Origin: DASYUM01 sp036001225
GTDB lineage: Bacteria; Methylomirabilota; Methylomirabilia; Rokubacteriales; DASRDR01
Assembly: GCA_036001225.1 (NCBI GenBank)
Contig: DASYUM010000043.1
Location: 1-17,523 of the forward strand
Length of the DNA: 17,523 bases
Direction of reading: 5' to 3'
The translations under genes and the position numbers were made by a program. How positions within the stretch are numbered: the stretch's first letter is position 1; every line of letters begins with the position of its first letter. Below, piece by piece: positions 1-7,822 of this stretch. A model generated the notes under the pieces. It searched no databases. It was not told the DNA's origin and was given only the letters and a program-made list of their open reading frames with translations.

Positions 1-321
1 GCGGGTGATCTTGAGCAGGTTCGAGTCGGAGATCGACGTCACGGTCGCCGAGCGCGGCCCCGCGTCGAGAATCGCCATCTCTCCGAAGCACTCGCGCTCG
101 CCGAGCTCGGCGATCACCCGGTCGGCCTTGTGCACGCGGACCTTGCCGTCGATGACCATGTACAGCGCGTCGCCCGACTCGCCCTCGCTGAAGATCTCTT
201 CGCCCTGATCGCGATCTTCCTCGGTCGAGATGAGGGCGATCTGCGCGAGGTCCTCGCCGGGGATCTGGGAGAACAGGTCGATCGACTTGAGGAAGAGGAC
301 CTTCTCGACGGTCGAGAGCAA
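1..321 (-). CDS. Cyclic-nucleotide-binding domain protein, C-terminus cut by window edge
   Basis: The visible 107 residues form most of a CAP-type cyclic-nucleotide-binding domain. Residues 47-61 (GESGDALYMVIDGKV) are the typical beta-barrel segment. Residues 79-94 contain the phosphate-binding cassette FGEMAILDAGPRSATV, with the Glu (E81) and Arg (R90) that bind the cyclic phosphate in this family, so ligand binding looks intact. The gene runs off the left edge, so any DNA-binding, kinase or transporter domain that follows is unseen. The start is taken as TTG at 321-319, because a TAA stop lies in frame at 336-334 and no ATG or GTG occurs before residue 55. The ribosome-binding site is poor, so the true start, or an upstream frameshift, is uncertain. 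It follows the aldehyde dehydrogenase on the same strand after a 42-base gap holding a hairpin. Confidence 0.8.
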   Translation of the reverse strand, partial: MLSTVEKVLFLKSIDLFSQIPGEDLAQIALISTEEDRDQGEEIFSEGESGDALYMVIDGKVRVHKADRVIAELGERECFGEMAILDAGPRSATVTSISDSNLLKITR

Positions 322-332
322 GCCTACCCGTA

Positions 333-353
333 GTTAGCACCTTTCGGTGCAAC
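333..353 (-). terminator. Small hairpin between aldehyde dehydrogenase and cNMP gene
   Basis: On the minus strand, five G-C/A-U pairs (GCACC with GGTGC) enclose a GAAA tetraloop of the stable GNRA class. GTT/AAC pairs with a single bulge extend the stem. It lies just after the aldehyde dehydrogenase stop and upstream of the TTG start of the next gene. There is no U-tract, so it could be a weak terminator, an mRNA 3'-end stabiliser or an intercistronic structure. Confidence 0.4.
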
Positions 354-363
354 CCTGGGAGCC

Positions 364-1782
364 TCAACCGCGGAGGTGGATCACCGCCAGCTTCAGCTCG
401 GTCATCTCCTCCACCGCGTAGCGCGGGCCCTCCTTGCCGAAGCCGGACTCCTTGAGCCCGCCGTAGGGCATGAGGTCGGCCCGCCACTGGGGGCCCCAGT
501 TGACGTGGAGGTTGCCCGACTGGACCTCGCGGGCGAACTTCATGGCGTGCTCGAGGCTCTCGGTGAAGATGGAGGCCGATAGCCCGTAGTTGGAGTCGTT
601 GGCGAGGGCGATGGCCTGGTCGATGTCGTCGAACGGCGTGACGGCGACGGCGGGGCCGAACAGCTCCTCGGCCGAGATGCGCATCTCGGGCTTGACGTCG
701 GCCACGATGGTCGGCGCGTAGACCGCGCCGTGCCGCTGGCCGCCGGTGACGAGCCGGGCCCCGCTGCCGACCGCCTCCCGGATCCACTCGTCCACCCGGA
801 CGGCGTCTTTCTCCCGGATCATGGGCCCCATCTTCACCTTCTCGTCGAGCTGGTTGCCGGTGGTCAGGGCCTCGACCTTCGGCTTGAGGGCGGAGAGGAA
901 GTCGGCGTAGACCTTGCCGGCAGTAAGGATGCGCTGGGCCGAGATGCAGACCTGGCCGGCGTTGGCGTAGCCGGTGGCGGCCACCGCCTCCGCGACCTTG
1001 TTGAGGTCGGTGTCCGGCATCACGATGACCGGCGAGTTGGAGCCGAGCTCCATGGTCACCTTCTTCAGGCCGGCCACCTTGCAGATGTGCGCCCCGACGT
1101 CGCGGCTGCCGGTGAAGGTGATCTTGCGGACGCGGGGGTCGGCGCACAGGAGATCGCCGATCTCGCCGCCGGCGCCGGTCAGGCACTGGATTCCCTCCGG
1201 CGGCACGCCGGCCTCGAGCAGGATCTCCGTCAGCTTCAGCGCCGACAGCGGCGTGTCGGTGGCCGGCTTGACGATGACGGCGTTGCCGCCGGCGAGGGCC
1301 GGGCCGACCTTGTGGCAGATGAGGTTGAGCGGGAAGTTGAAGGGGCTGATCGCGAGCACCACGCCGCACGGGACCCGCAGCGTGAAGGCGAGGCGGCCGG
1401 CCCCCCCGGGGGCCCCGTCCACCGGCACCGTCTCGCCGTGAATCCGCTTGGCCTCCTCGGCCGAGCCGAGGATCGTCTCCACCGCGCGGCTCGCCTCCAG
1501 CCGACCCTCGGCGATGACCTTGCCTTCCTCGAGGCTGATGGTGCGGCCGAGGTCTTCCTGGCGGGCCACCATCAGGTCGGCCGCCTTGCGCAGGATCTTG
1601 AAGCGGTCGTAACCGGAGAGCTTGGCCATCGCCTTGGCGCCGCGCACGGCGCTCTCCAGCGCCCGCTCGACGTCGGCGCGGTCGGCCCGGGGAACGGTGT
1701 CGATGACGCTCTTGTCGTAGGGGTTCTCGACCGAGATCTTCTGGGTCTTGTCGATCCACTGGCCGGCGACGTACATCCGCAT
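364..1782 (-). CDS. NAD(P)-dependent aldehyde dehydrogenase
   Basis: A cytosolic enzyme of the ALDH superfamily that oxidises an aldehyde to the carboxylic acid with NAD(P)+. The protein has 472 residues, normal for the family. All key residues are visible: Asn149 in SPFNFP (oxyanion hole), Lys172 in VKPA (cofactor binding), Glu245 in MELGSN (general base), the nucleophile Cys279 in NAGQVCIS, and Glu373 in EELFGP. The C-terminal part (GNLHVNWGPQWR, then MPYGGLKESGFGKEG) resembles the lactaldehyde / phosphonoacetaldehyde / non-phosphorylating glyceraldehyde-3-phosphate dehydrogenase branch, but the substrate cannot be fixed from sequence. The start is supported by AAGGAGG nine bases upstream on the minus strand. 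The gene follows the inositol-monophosphatase-like gene after 122 bases that hold a hairpin and a possible promoter. Confidence 0.93.
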   Translation of the reverse strand: MRMYVAGQWIDKTQKISVENPYDKSVIDTVPRADRADVERALESAVRGAKAMAKLSGYDRFKILRKAADLMVARQEDLGRTISLEEGKVIAEGRLEASRAVETILGSAEEAKRIHGETVPVDGAPGGAGRLAFTLRVPCGVVLAISPFNFPLNLICHKVGPALAGGNAVIVKPATDTPLSALKLTEILLEAGVPPEGIQCLTGAGGEIGDLLCADPRVRKITFTGSRDVGAHICKVAGLKKVTMELGSNSPVIVMPDTDLNKVAEAVAATGYANAGQVCISAQRILTAGKVYADFLSALKPKVEALTTGNQLDEKVKMGPMIREKDAVRVDEWIREAVGSGARLVTGGQRHGAVYAPTIVADVKPEMRISAEELFGPAVAVTPFDDIDQAIALANDSNYGLSASIFTESLEHAMKFAREVQSGNLHVNWGPQWRADLMPYGGLKESGFGKEGPRYAVEEMTELKLAVIHLRG

Positions 1783-1791
1783 GTCGGGAGT

Positions 1792-1798
1792 CCTCCTT
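1792..1798 (-). promoter_or_regulatory. Shine-Dalgarno site of the aldehyde dehydrogenase gene
   Basis: On the minus strand this reads AAGGAGG, a near-perfect anti-16S match, nine bases before the ATG at 1782. It favours that ATG over the in-frame ATG two codons further in. Confidence 0.7.
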
Positions 1799-1838
1799 GC
1801 GGTCAGGCGAGGATGGGGGATCGGGGCGGCCGGTTTCG

Positions 1839-1872
1839 ATTATCCTCCCGGACGGGGGCGGCCACAAGGCCG
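1839..1872 (-). promoter_or_regulatory. Possible sigma70-type promoter for aldehyde dehydrogenase
   Basis: On the minus strand GATAAT (1844-1839) matches the -10 consensus at five of six positions. TTGTGG lies 17 bases upstream as a weak -35. Transcription would begin near 1832 and give a leader of about 50 bases before the ATG at 1782. The -35 falls inside the loop and right arm of the hairpin at 1856-1875, so folding and promoter overlap. This is pattern matching only. Confidence 0.35.
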
Positions 1873-1875
1873 CCC
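1856..1875 (-). terminator. Perfect 8-bp GC hairpin after the phosphatase gene
   Basis: GGGCGGCC and GGCCGCCC are perfect complements separated by four bases. The hairpin starts about 30 bases after the stop of the minus-strand phosphatase gene. No U-tract follows on either strand. It may end or stabilise the phosphatase message. Confidence 0.45.
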
Positions 1876-1904
1876 GGTCCGATCGGCGGCGAGAGGCCCC
1901 GCGG

Positions 1905-2696
1905 TCAGGACCGGGCGGCGCGGACCGCCTCGAGGACCTCGAGTACGGCCGCGTGAAGCAGCCCGTTGGAGGCGAGGGCCCCGGGCCCCTCCAGCTGCCA
2001 GGGACCGCCGCGCACGCTGGTCATGCGGCCGCCCGCCTCCAGCACCATGAGGCCCCCGGCCGCCATGTCCCATGGCCCGAGCGAGAGCTCCCAGAAGGCG
2101 TCGAACCGTCCCGCGGCCACGTAGCAGAGGTCGAGCACCGCCGAGCCCAGCCGCCGCACGGCGCGGCTGCGGAGCGACAGCGCCGCGTACTCGGGCAGGT
2201 TCGTCTCGGTCGTGGTCCGGATGTCGTAGGGGAAGCCGGTGGCCAGCAGACCCTCGCCGAGCACGGCCGTGTCGGAGACCCGGAGCGGCTCGCCGTTGAG
2301 CGTGGCCCCGCGGCCGCGCTCGGCCACGAACAGCTCGTCCAGGTTGGGGTCGTAGGCGACGCCCAGCTCGACTTGACCGGCCCGCTCGAGCGCGATCGAG
2401 ACCGAAAAGACCGGGAGCCCGTGCGTGTAGTTGGTGGTGCCATCGAGCGGATCGATGAGCCAGCGATACTCCGACCGTCCGGCCCGGACGCCACCCTCCT
2501 CGCCCAGGACGCCGTGGTCCGGGAACGCGCCCAGGAGCCGCTCCACGATGAGGGCCTCCGAGCGCCGATCCATTTCGGTGACCAGGTCGGTGGGGCTTCG
2601 CTTGTAGCTCACCTGGCGGGCGCCGCCGCGGGCCTCGCGCAGGAGTTTGCCGGCGCTCCGCGCAGCCTCCACGGCGACGGAAAGGAACGGGCTCAC
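1905..2696 (-). CDS. Inositol-monophosphatase-family phosphatase (SuhB-like)
   Basis: A Mg2+-dependent, lithium-sensitive type of phosphatase that hydrolyses inositol phosphates or related sugar phosphates; some bacterial members (SuhB) also act in rRNA transcription. The 263 residues carry the metal-binding signatures in order: GEE at 65-67, IDPLDGTTN at 81-89 (Asp82, Asp85, Gly86, Thr87) and WDMAAG at 209-214, with Asp210 as the third metal ligand. The fold is complete and of usual length. Translation appears to start at GTG 2696, since the conserved N-terminal helix begins there; no strong ribosome-binding site is seen. The gene is divergent from the RNase H-like gene, with 79 bases between them. 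Histidinol-phosphatase or CysQ-like activity cannot be excluded. Confidence 0.92.
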   Translation of the reverse strand: MSPFLSVAVEAARSAGKLLREARGGARQVSYKRSPTDLVTEMDRRSEALIVERLLGAFPDHGVLGEEGGVRAGRSEYRWLIDPLDGTTNYTHGLPVFSVSIALERAGQVELGVAYDPNLDELFVAERGRGATLNGEPLRVSDTAVLGEGLLATGFPYDIRTTTETNLPEYAALSLRSRAVRRLGSAVLDLCYVAAGRFDAFWELSLGPWDMAAGGLMVLEAGGRMTSVRGGPWQLEGPGALASNGLLHAAVLEVLEAVRAARS

Positions 2697-2739
2697 ACGG
2701 CCGAGCTTACCACACGGCTCTCCGGGTGGATCGTGGCGG

Positions 2740-2766
2740 TTGACCCCGCGGGCGATCGGGTATGAT
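2740..2766 (+). promoter_or_regulatory. Possible promoter of the long plus-strand gene series
   Basis: TTGACC (2740-2745) and TATGAT (2761-2766) match the -35 and -10 elements at five of six positions each. The spacer is only 15 bases, shorter than the preferred 17. The expected start near 2773 would leave almost no leader before the ATG at 2776. A weak AGGA at 2767-2770 lies five bases before that ATG, which argues for a somewhat earlier transcription start. Confidence 0.4.
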
Positions 2767-2775
2767 AGGACGACG

Positions 2776-3273
2776 ATGGCGAAGCGGAATGGGAAGGGCG
2801 CGGCCGGGGACGCGACTCACGTCGCGCCGGGCCGCGGCGCGACACCCTCGCCGGCGGCCGAGCGGCCGATCCTGGTGGTGACGGGCAGCGTCGGCCGGAG
2901 TGCGCCGGCGCCCGGCGGGTGGGGGTACGTGATCTGCTTCCCGACCGGCCAGGAGGCCGAGGCCGGCGGGGCGGCGGCCGACACCACCGGGCCGCGCATG
3001 GCGCTGACCGCGGTGATCCGGGCGCTCGAGCGCGTGGGCGGCCGCGAGGGGGCGACCGCCGCCGTCCGCGTGGTCACCTCCAGCCAGTACACCGTGGACG
3101 GGGCAGCGGGGAAGGCCGAGCGGCGGGCGCACCTCGACCTCTGGGCCCAGCTCGACGACCTCGCCCGGGGACGCCGGATCGTCTGGGAATGGGAGCCGGA
3201 CGAGACGATGTACCTCCAGGAGCGGGCGGCCGAGCTGGCCCAGTTGGCCATGAAGCGCGGCCAGACCGGCTGA
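2776..3273 (+). CDS. RNase H-like protein lacking all four catalytic carboxylates
   Basis: The 165-residue protein aligns with RNase HI over residues 31-160: TGSVGRSAPAPGGWG fits the beta1 region, TTGPRMALTAVIRALE the first helix, VVTSSQYTVDG the next strand and helix start, LDLWAQLD and WEWEPDE the later segment, and ERAAELAQLA the last helix. The four active-site acidic residues of E. coli RNase HI are replaced: Asp10 by Gly37, Glu48 by Ala76, Asp70 by Ser102 and Asp134 by Ala152. The HGHAG-type loop is also gone (PDETMY). It should not cleave RNA-DNA hybrids; a binding or structural role is inference. Residues 1-30 are a basic, low-complexity tail. The ATG at 2776 is chosen because upstream sequence is intergenic. 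It lies 6 bases before the ketopantoate reductase gene, so the two are probably cotranscribed. Confidence 0.75.
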   Translation: MAKRNGKGAAGDATHVAPGRGATPSPAAERPILVVTGSVGRSAPAPGGWGYVICFPTGQEAEAGGAAADTTGPRMALTAVIRALERVGGREGATAAVRVVTSSQYTVDGAAGKAERRAHLDLWAQLDDLARGRRIVWEWEPDETMYLQERAAELAQLAMKRGQTG

Positions 3274-3279
3274 CCTGTC

Positions 3280-4212
3280 ATGCGGATTGCCGTGATCGGG
3301 GCCGGTGGAATCGGGGGGTATTTCGGCGGCCGGCTGGCCCGGGCCGGAGAGGCGGTCGCCTTCGTCGCCCGCGGCGAGCACTTTCGCGCGATCCAGTCGG
3401 GCGGGCTCACGGTCAAGAGCGTGACCGGCGATTTCACGGTGACGGCTCCGGCCACGGACGACCCGCGCCGGGTGCCCGAGCTGATCGGCCCGGTGGACCT
3501 CGTCCTGTTCTGCGTGAAGTCGTACGACACCGAGCCGGCGGCCGCCGCCCTCCGCCCGCTCCTCGGTCCCGAGACGACTGTCCTCACGCTTCAGAACGGG
3601 GTGGACAACGTGGAGGCGCTCGGGCGCCTCCTGGGAGCCGAGCGGGTGCTGGGCGGGCTCGTCTACGGCTTCGCGGTCATCGAAGCGCCGGGCGTGGTCC
3701 GTCATAGCCAAGCTGGCCGGATCGTGTTCGGCGAGCTGGACGGCCGGGAGACGCCACGGGCCCGGCAGTTCCTCGAGGCGGGCCGGAAGGCCGGCTTCCC
3801 GATCGAGCTGACCGGCGACATCCGGCGGGCGCTGTGGGAGAAGTACTTCATCATCTGCGCGCTCTCGGGCGCGACCGCCGTCACCCGCCGGCCCATCGGG
3901 GAGATCCGCGCCTGCGCCGAGTCGCGGCAGCTCTACCGGTCGATGCTCGAGGAGCTGACGGCGATCGCCAAGGCCGAGGGGGTGGCCCTGGGCGACGACG
4001 GCGTCGAGCGCGGGATGACCGTCGCCGACACGCTGCACGCCGACTCGTACTCCTCCCTCTATCACGACCTGACCCGGGGCCGCCGGCTCGAGCTGGAGGG
4101 CCTCCAGGGCCACGCGGTGCGCCTGGGCGCCCGTCACGGCATCCCGACCCCCGCCCTGTCTGCGGTCTACGCGGCCCTGCGCCCGGCGGCCGTCGCCGCC
4201 GAGCGCGCGTGA
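3280..4212 (+). CDS. panE: 2-dehydropantoate 2-reductase family protein (ketopantoate reductase)
   Basis: NADPH-dependent reduction of 2-dehydropantoate to pantoate, a step toward pantothenate and coenzyme A, is the family's standard reaction. The 310-residue protein begins with a Rossmann motif GAGGIGGYFG (7-16). It then shows VKSYDT (79-84, Lys80), LQNGVDN (104-110, Asn106) and LWEKYF (185-190), where Lys188 matches the catalytic lysine; the C-terminal domain carries ELEGLQGHAV near Glu273. Length and order are typical. Many genomes hold several paralogues of this family with other 2-keto acid substrates, and no other pantothenate gene is near, so the exact substrate is uncertain. Its stop overlaps the GTG start of the ABC gene (GTGA), which implies translational coupling. 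Confidence 0.85.
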   Translation: MRIAVIGAGGIGGYFGGRLARAGEAVAFVARGEHFRAIQSGGLTVKSVTGDFTVTAPATDDPRRVPELIGPVDLVLFCVKSYDTEPAAAALRPLLGPETTVLTLQNGVDNVEALGRLLGAERVLGGLVYGFAVIEAPGVVRHSQAGRIVFGELDGRETPRARQFLEAGRKAGFPIELTGDIRRALWEKYFIICALSGATAVTRRPIGEIRACAESRQLYRSMLEELTAIAKAEGVALGDDGVERGMTVADTLHADSYSSLYHDLTRGRRLELEGLQGHAVRLGARHGIPTPALSAVYAALRPAAVAAERA

Positions 4213-5975
4213 CGGCCTCCGCTCGCCCGGCTGTCCGGGTCCTCGCCCGATACCTCGACCGGTATCGGGCCCGCTATCTCGGCGGCTTTGGCCTTCTGGT
4301 TGCCACCACCCTCTGCGCGCTGGCCATCCCGTGGGTCATCAAGCGAACGATCGAAGCACTGGCGCCCGCGGCGGGCGGCGCCGGACCGGCCCTGGTGGTG
4401 GGCCCGCTCCTCATCGTGGTGCTCGCCCTTCTCCAGGCGACCACCCGCTCTGCCTCGCGCCTCGCCCTCCTGGGAGCGAGCCAGCGGGTGGAGGCCGACC
4501 TCCGCGACGATCTCTTCGACCGCCTCCTCCGTCTGCCGCCAGCCTTCTATCAAGCTCAGCGGACGGGCGACCTCATGTCCCGCGCCACCAACGATCTCCA
4601 GGGCGTGGCGAGCCTGATCGGCTTCGGGTTCCTCTCGCTGGTCAACACCGCGCTCGTCTTCCTCGGCACTGTGGCGGCCATGCTCCACATCGACCCCTGG
4701 CTCACCCTGGCGGCCCTCGGCCCGGCGCCGGTCCTGGTCCTGCTCGGCAAGCGCTGGAACGGCCGCGTCCATGCCGAGTCGCTGGCCGTCCAGGAGCAGC
4801 TGGCGCGGCTGTCGGCCCGAGTGCAGGAGAACGTGGCCGGGATGGCGGTGGTGCGCGCCTACACGATGGAGTCGCGCGAGGTGGAGGCGTTCGGACGGCT
4901 CAACGCCGAGTATCTGGCCCGGGCGCTCCGCCAGGCGCGGACCCAGAGCGCGTTCTCCCCCTTGCTGGGTGTGGTCGGGGGGGTCGGGACCGTCGTCGTC
5001 CTCTGGCTGGGTGGCAAGGGCGTGGTGGAGGGCCGGATCACGCTCGGCGACTTCGTCGCGTTCTCCAGCTACCTGGCCTACCTGGCCTGGCCGATCCTCG
5101 CCCTCGGCTGGGTGCTGGCCACGGTCCGGCGGGGCCTGACCGCGATGGAGCGCGTGGTCGCCCTGCTGGAGGCGGAGCCGGTGGTCGCCGATGGCCCCGG
5201 CGCGACGAGTGCCGCCGCCGTCACCGGCGCCATCCAGATCCGCGACCTGACCTTCGGCTACGGCGACGGCCGCGAGCCGGCGCTGCGCGGCGTCTCGCTC
5301 CGGATTCCGGCCGGCGCCTGGGTGGTGGTGATCGGCCCGACCGGGGCCGGCAAGACGACCCTGGGCGCGCTGCTGCCGCGGCTGTGGGACCCGCCACCGG
5401 GGACGGTCTTCGTGGACGGGCGGGAAGTCCACACGATCCCGCTGGCCGAGCTCCGGCGCGCGATCGGATACGTGCCGCAGGAAGCCTTCCTCTTCTCGCG
5501 CTCGCTGAGCGACAACGTCACGCTCGGCGATCCGGCCGCCGGCGACGGCCGGCGCACGTGGGCGGCCGAGGTCGCGGCGCTGAGCGGCGAGGTGACGGCG
5601 TGGCCCGAGGGCTGGGCGACGGTGGTGGGCGAGCGAGGACTCACCCTGTCCGGCGGCCAGCGTCAGCGGGTCGCGCTCGCCCGCGCGCTCGCCGTCGAGC
5701 CGCCGATCCTGATCCTCGACGACGTGTTCGCGGCGGTGGACGCCGCGACGGAGGCGGCGATCCTGAGCCGCCTCCAGGCGGCTCGGCGGGGGCGCACGAC
5801 GCTCCTCATCACCCAGCGGCTCCGCGCGGCGCCCCTCGCCGACCGGGTCGTCGTGCTGGACGGCGGCCGGGTCGTCGAGGAAGGGACGCACGCCCAACTC
5901 CTGGCGAGCCGCGGCCTCTACGCGCGCCTCTGGCGACGCCAGCAGCTCGAGACGGTGCTGGAGGAGACGCGGTGA
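4209..5975 (+). CDS. ABC exporter half-transporter, subunit with degenerate ATP site
   Basis: A 588-residue membrane-ATPase fusion of the ABCB/multidrug exporter type. About six membrane segments lie within residues 24-308, then a nucleotide-binding domain with Walker A GPTGAGKTT (376-384, Lys382), Q-loop VPQEAF and signature LSGGQRQR (480-487). Two catalytic positions are altered: the Walker B glutamate is Asp505 (ILILDD) and the switch histidine is Gln536 (ITQRL). This is the pattern of the TM287/BmrC-type partner in heterodimeric exporters, where this subunit contributes a non-hydrolysing site. Start: GTG at 4209 overlapping the panE stop; the longer open frame upstream lies within panE in another frame. 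It ends in a GTGA overlap with the second ABC gene, and the two proteins almost certainly dimerise. The substrate is unknown. Confidence 0.92.
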   Translation: MTASARPAVRVLARYLDRYRARYLGGFGLLVATTLCALAIPWVIKRTIEALAPAAGGAGPALVVGPLLIVVLALLQATTRSASRLALLGASQRVEADLRDDLFDRLLRLPPAFYQAQRTGDLMSRATNDLQGVASLIGFGFLSLVNTALVFLGTVAAMLHIDPWLTLAALGPAPVLVLLGKRWNGRVHAESLAVQEQLARLSARVQENVAGMAVVRAYTMESREVEAFGRLNAEYLARALRQARTQSAFSPLLGVVGGVGTVVVLWLGGKGVVEGRITLGDFVAFSSYLAYLAWPILALGWVLATVRRGLTAMERVVALLEAEPVVADGPGATSAAAVTGAIQIRDLTFGYGDGREPALRGVSLRIPAGAWVVVIGPTGAGKTTLGALLPRLWDPPPGTVFVDGREVHTIPLAELRRAIGYVPQEAFLFSRSLSDNVTLGDPAAGDGRRTWAAEVAALSGEVTAWPEGWATVVGERGLTLSGGQRQRVALARALAVEPPILILDDVFAAVDAATEAAILSRLQAARRGRTTLLITQRLRAAPLADRVVVLDGGRVVEEGTHAQLLASRGLYARLWRRQQLETVLEETR

Positions 5976-7822
5976 CGCGCGTCGGCATGCGGGTCGGGAC
6001 GGACGACGAGGTCCTCGGGCGCGCCTACGACCGCCGGCTGATGGCCCGGCTGGGGGGATTCGCCCGTGACTACCGCGGGACCCTGGGCGCCGCCGCCCTC
6101 CTGTTCCCGGCGGCGGCCGCGGTCGATCTGATCCCGCCGTACCTCGTCAAGATGGCCATCGATGACCACATCATCCGCGGTGACTGGTCGGGGTTGACCC
6201 GCGTCGCGGGGCTGTTCGTCGTCACGCTGCTCGTCCAGTACGGCCTCCGCTACGCGATGGGCTACCTCATGACCTGGACCGGGCAGCGGGTGATCCACGA
6301 CCTCCGGCAGGCCCTCTTCGCCCACGTCCAGCGTCTTCCCGCCCGCTTCTTCGACCGGACGCCGGTCGGTCGCCTGATGACCCGGATCCTCAACGACGTC
6401 GAGGCGATCGGGGAGCTGTTCACCTCGGGGGTGGTCGCCATCCTGGGCGACGTCGTGACGCTGGCCGGGGTGGTCTTGGTCATGCTGGCTCTCGACTGGC
6501 AGCTGGCGCTGGTAGCGTTCGCCGCGGTGCCCGCGCTGTTCGGCGTCGCCGCCTACTTCCGGCGCCGGGCCCGGGAGGCCTACCGCGAGGTGCGCAACCG
6601 GATCGCCCGCGTCAACACCTATCTCCAGGAGAGCCTGATCGGGATGGCCGTGGTCCAGCTCTTCGGGCGGGAGGCCGCTCACCTGGCCGAGTTCGCCCGG
6701 CTCAACGAGGATCACCGCCGAGCCGTCTTCCGCCGCATGGGCTACGACGCCTTCCTGTACGCCGGCGTGGAGTTGATCGGCTCGGTCGCGATCGCCAGCC
6801 TCATCTGGTGGGGCGGCGGGGAGATCGTGCGGGGCGCGGTGACCTTCGGCGTCCTGGTCGCCTTCATGGAATACACCCACCGGTTCTTCCTGCCGATCCG
6901 GGACATGTCGGCCAAGTACACGGTGATGCAGTCGGCGATGGTGGCGGCCGAGCGGATCTTCGGGCTCCTCGACACGCCGGTGGCGATCGCCTCGCCGGCC
7001 GAGGGATACCGGTCGGCGAGCGTGGGGCCGAGCAGGGGCAGCGGGCGCCCCGCCATCGAGTTCCGCGACGTCTGGTTCGCCTACGCCGACGCGCCGGCGG
7101 GCGAGGACTGGGTGTTGCGCGACGTGTCGTTCCGGATCGCGGACGGCGAACGGGTGGCCGTGGTCGGGGCCACCGGCGCCGGCAAGAGCACGCTGGCCCG
7201 GCTCCTCACGCGGACGTACGACGTCCAGCGCGGCGCCGTCCTGGTCGAGGGGGTGGACGTGCGGGCCTGGGATCTGGGCGCTCTGCGGCGCCACGTGGGG
7301 CTGGTCCTCCAGGACGTGGTCGTCTTCACCGGGACGGTGGCCGAGAACATCGCCCTCGGCGACCCCGAGGTCAAGCGCGTCGAAGTGGAAGCGGCGGCCC
7401 GCCGGGCGCACCTCGACGGCTTCGTCCGGTCGCTCCCCGCCGAATACGACGAGGAGATCCGGGAGCGCGGGGCCAATCTCTCGCACGGGCAGCGCCAGCT
7501 CCTGGCCGTCGCGCGGGCGCTGGTATATAATCCCCCCGTCCTCGTGCTCGACGAGGCGACCTCGAGCGTCGATCCCGAGACCGAGCTCCGCCTGCAAGAC
7601 GCCCTGGATCGACTCCTATCGGGGCGGACCAGCGTGACCATCGCGCACCGCTTCTCCACCATTCAGCGTGCGGACCGGGTGCTCGTGCTCCACCGGGGCC
7701 GGCTCCGGGAGGACGGCCCCCACGCCGAGCTGATCCGGCGGGGCGGGCTCTACGCGACCCTCCACGCGCTCCAGTTCGGCGGGGAGGCGGCGGCGAGCGC
7801 GTCCGGGCGGGATGCGCGATGA
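5972..7822 (+). CDS. ABC exporter half-transporter, catalytically complete partner subunit
   Basis: A 616-residue ABCB-type protein with an N-terminal membrane domain (first segments about residues 37-57 and 78-100) and a C-terminal ATPase. Walker A is GATGAGKST (Lys405), Walker B VLVLDEATSSVDP with catalytic Glu528, and the switch is His559 in IAHRF. The signature is LSHGQ (503-507) instead of LSGGQ; such deviation is known in the partner whose signature faces the degenerate site, as in TM288/BmrD-like subunits. The set of changes in both subunits is therefore mutually consistent. GTG 5972 overlaps the previous stop and is preferred; an ATG at 5987 is possible. The stop overlaps the ATG of the next gene (ATGA). 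Drug, lipid or peptide export is possible. Confidence 0.92.
   Translation: MTRVGMRVGTDDEVLGRAYDRRLMARLGGFARDYRGTLGAAALLFPAAAAVDLIPPYLVKMAIDDHIIRGDWSGLTRVAGLFVVTLLVQYGLRYAMGYLMTWTGQRVIHDLRQALFAHVQRLPARFFDRTPVGRLMTRILNDVEAIGELFTSGVVAILGDVVTLAGVVLVMLALDWQLALVAFAAVPALFGVAAYFRRRAREAYREVRNRIARVNTYLQESLIGMAVVQLFGREAAHLAEFARLNEDHRRAVFRRMGYDAFLYAGVELIGSVAIASLIWWGGGEIVRGAVTFGVLVAFMEYTHRFFLPIRDMSAKYTVMQSAMVAAERIFGLLDTPVAIASPAEGYRSASVGPSRGSGRPAIEFRDVWFAYADAPAGEDWVLRDVSFRIADGERVAVVGATGAGKSTLARLLTRTYDVQRGAVLVEGVDVRAWDLGALRRHVGLVLQDVVVFTGTVAENIALGDPEVKRVEVEAAARRAHLDGFVRSLPAEYDEEIRERGANLSHGQRQLLAVARALVYNPPVLVLDEATSSVDPETELRLQDALDRLLSGRTSVTIAHRFSTIQRADRVLVLHRGRLREDGPHAELIRRGGLYATLHALQFGGEAAASASGRDAR

Noticed and set aside
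4209..5975. First ABC subunit as a decayed ATPase because of LDD and Gln switch
   Set aside because: The same substitutions are standard in the non-hydrolysing half of heterodimeric exporters, and the partner has matching features.
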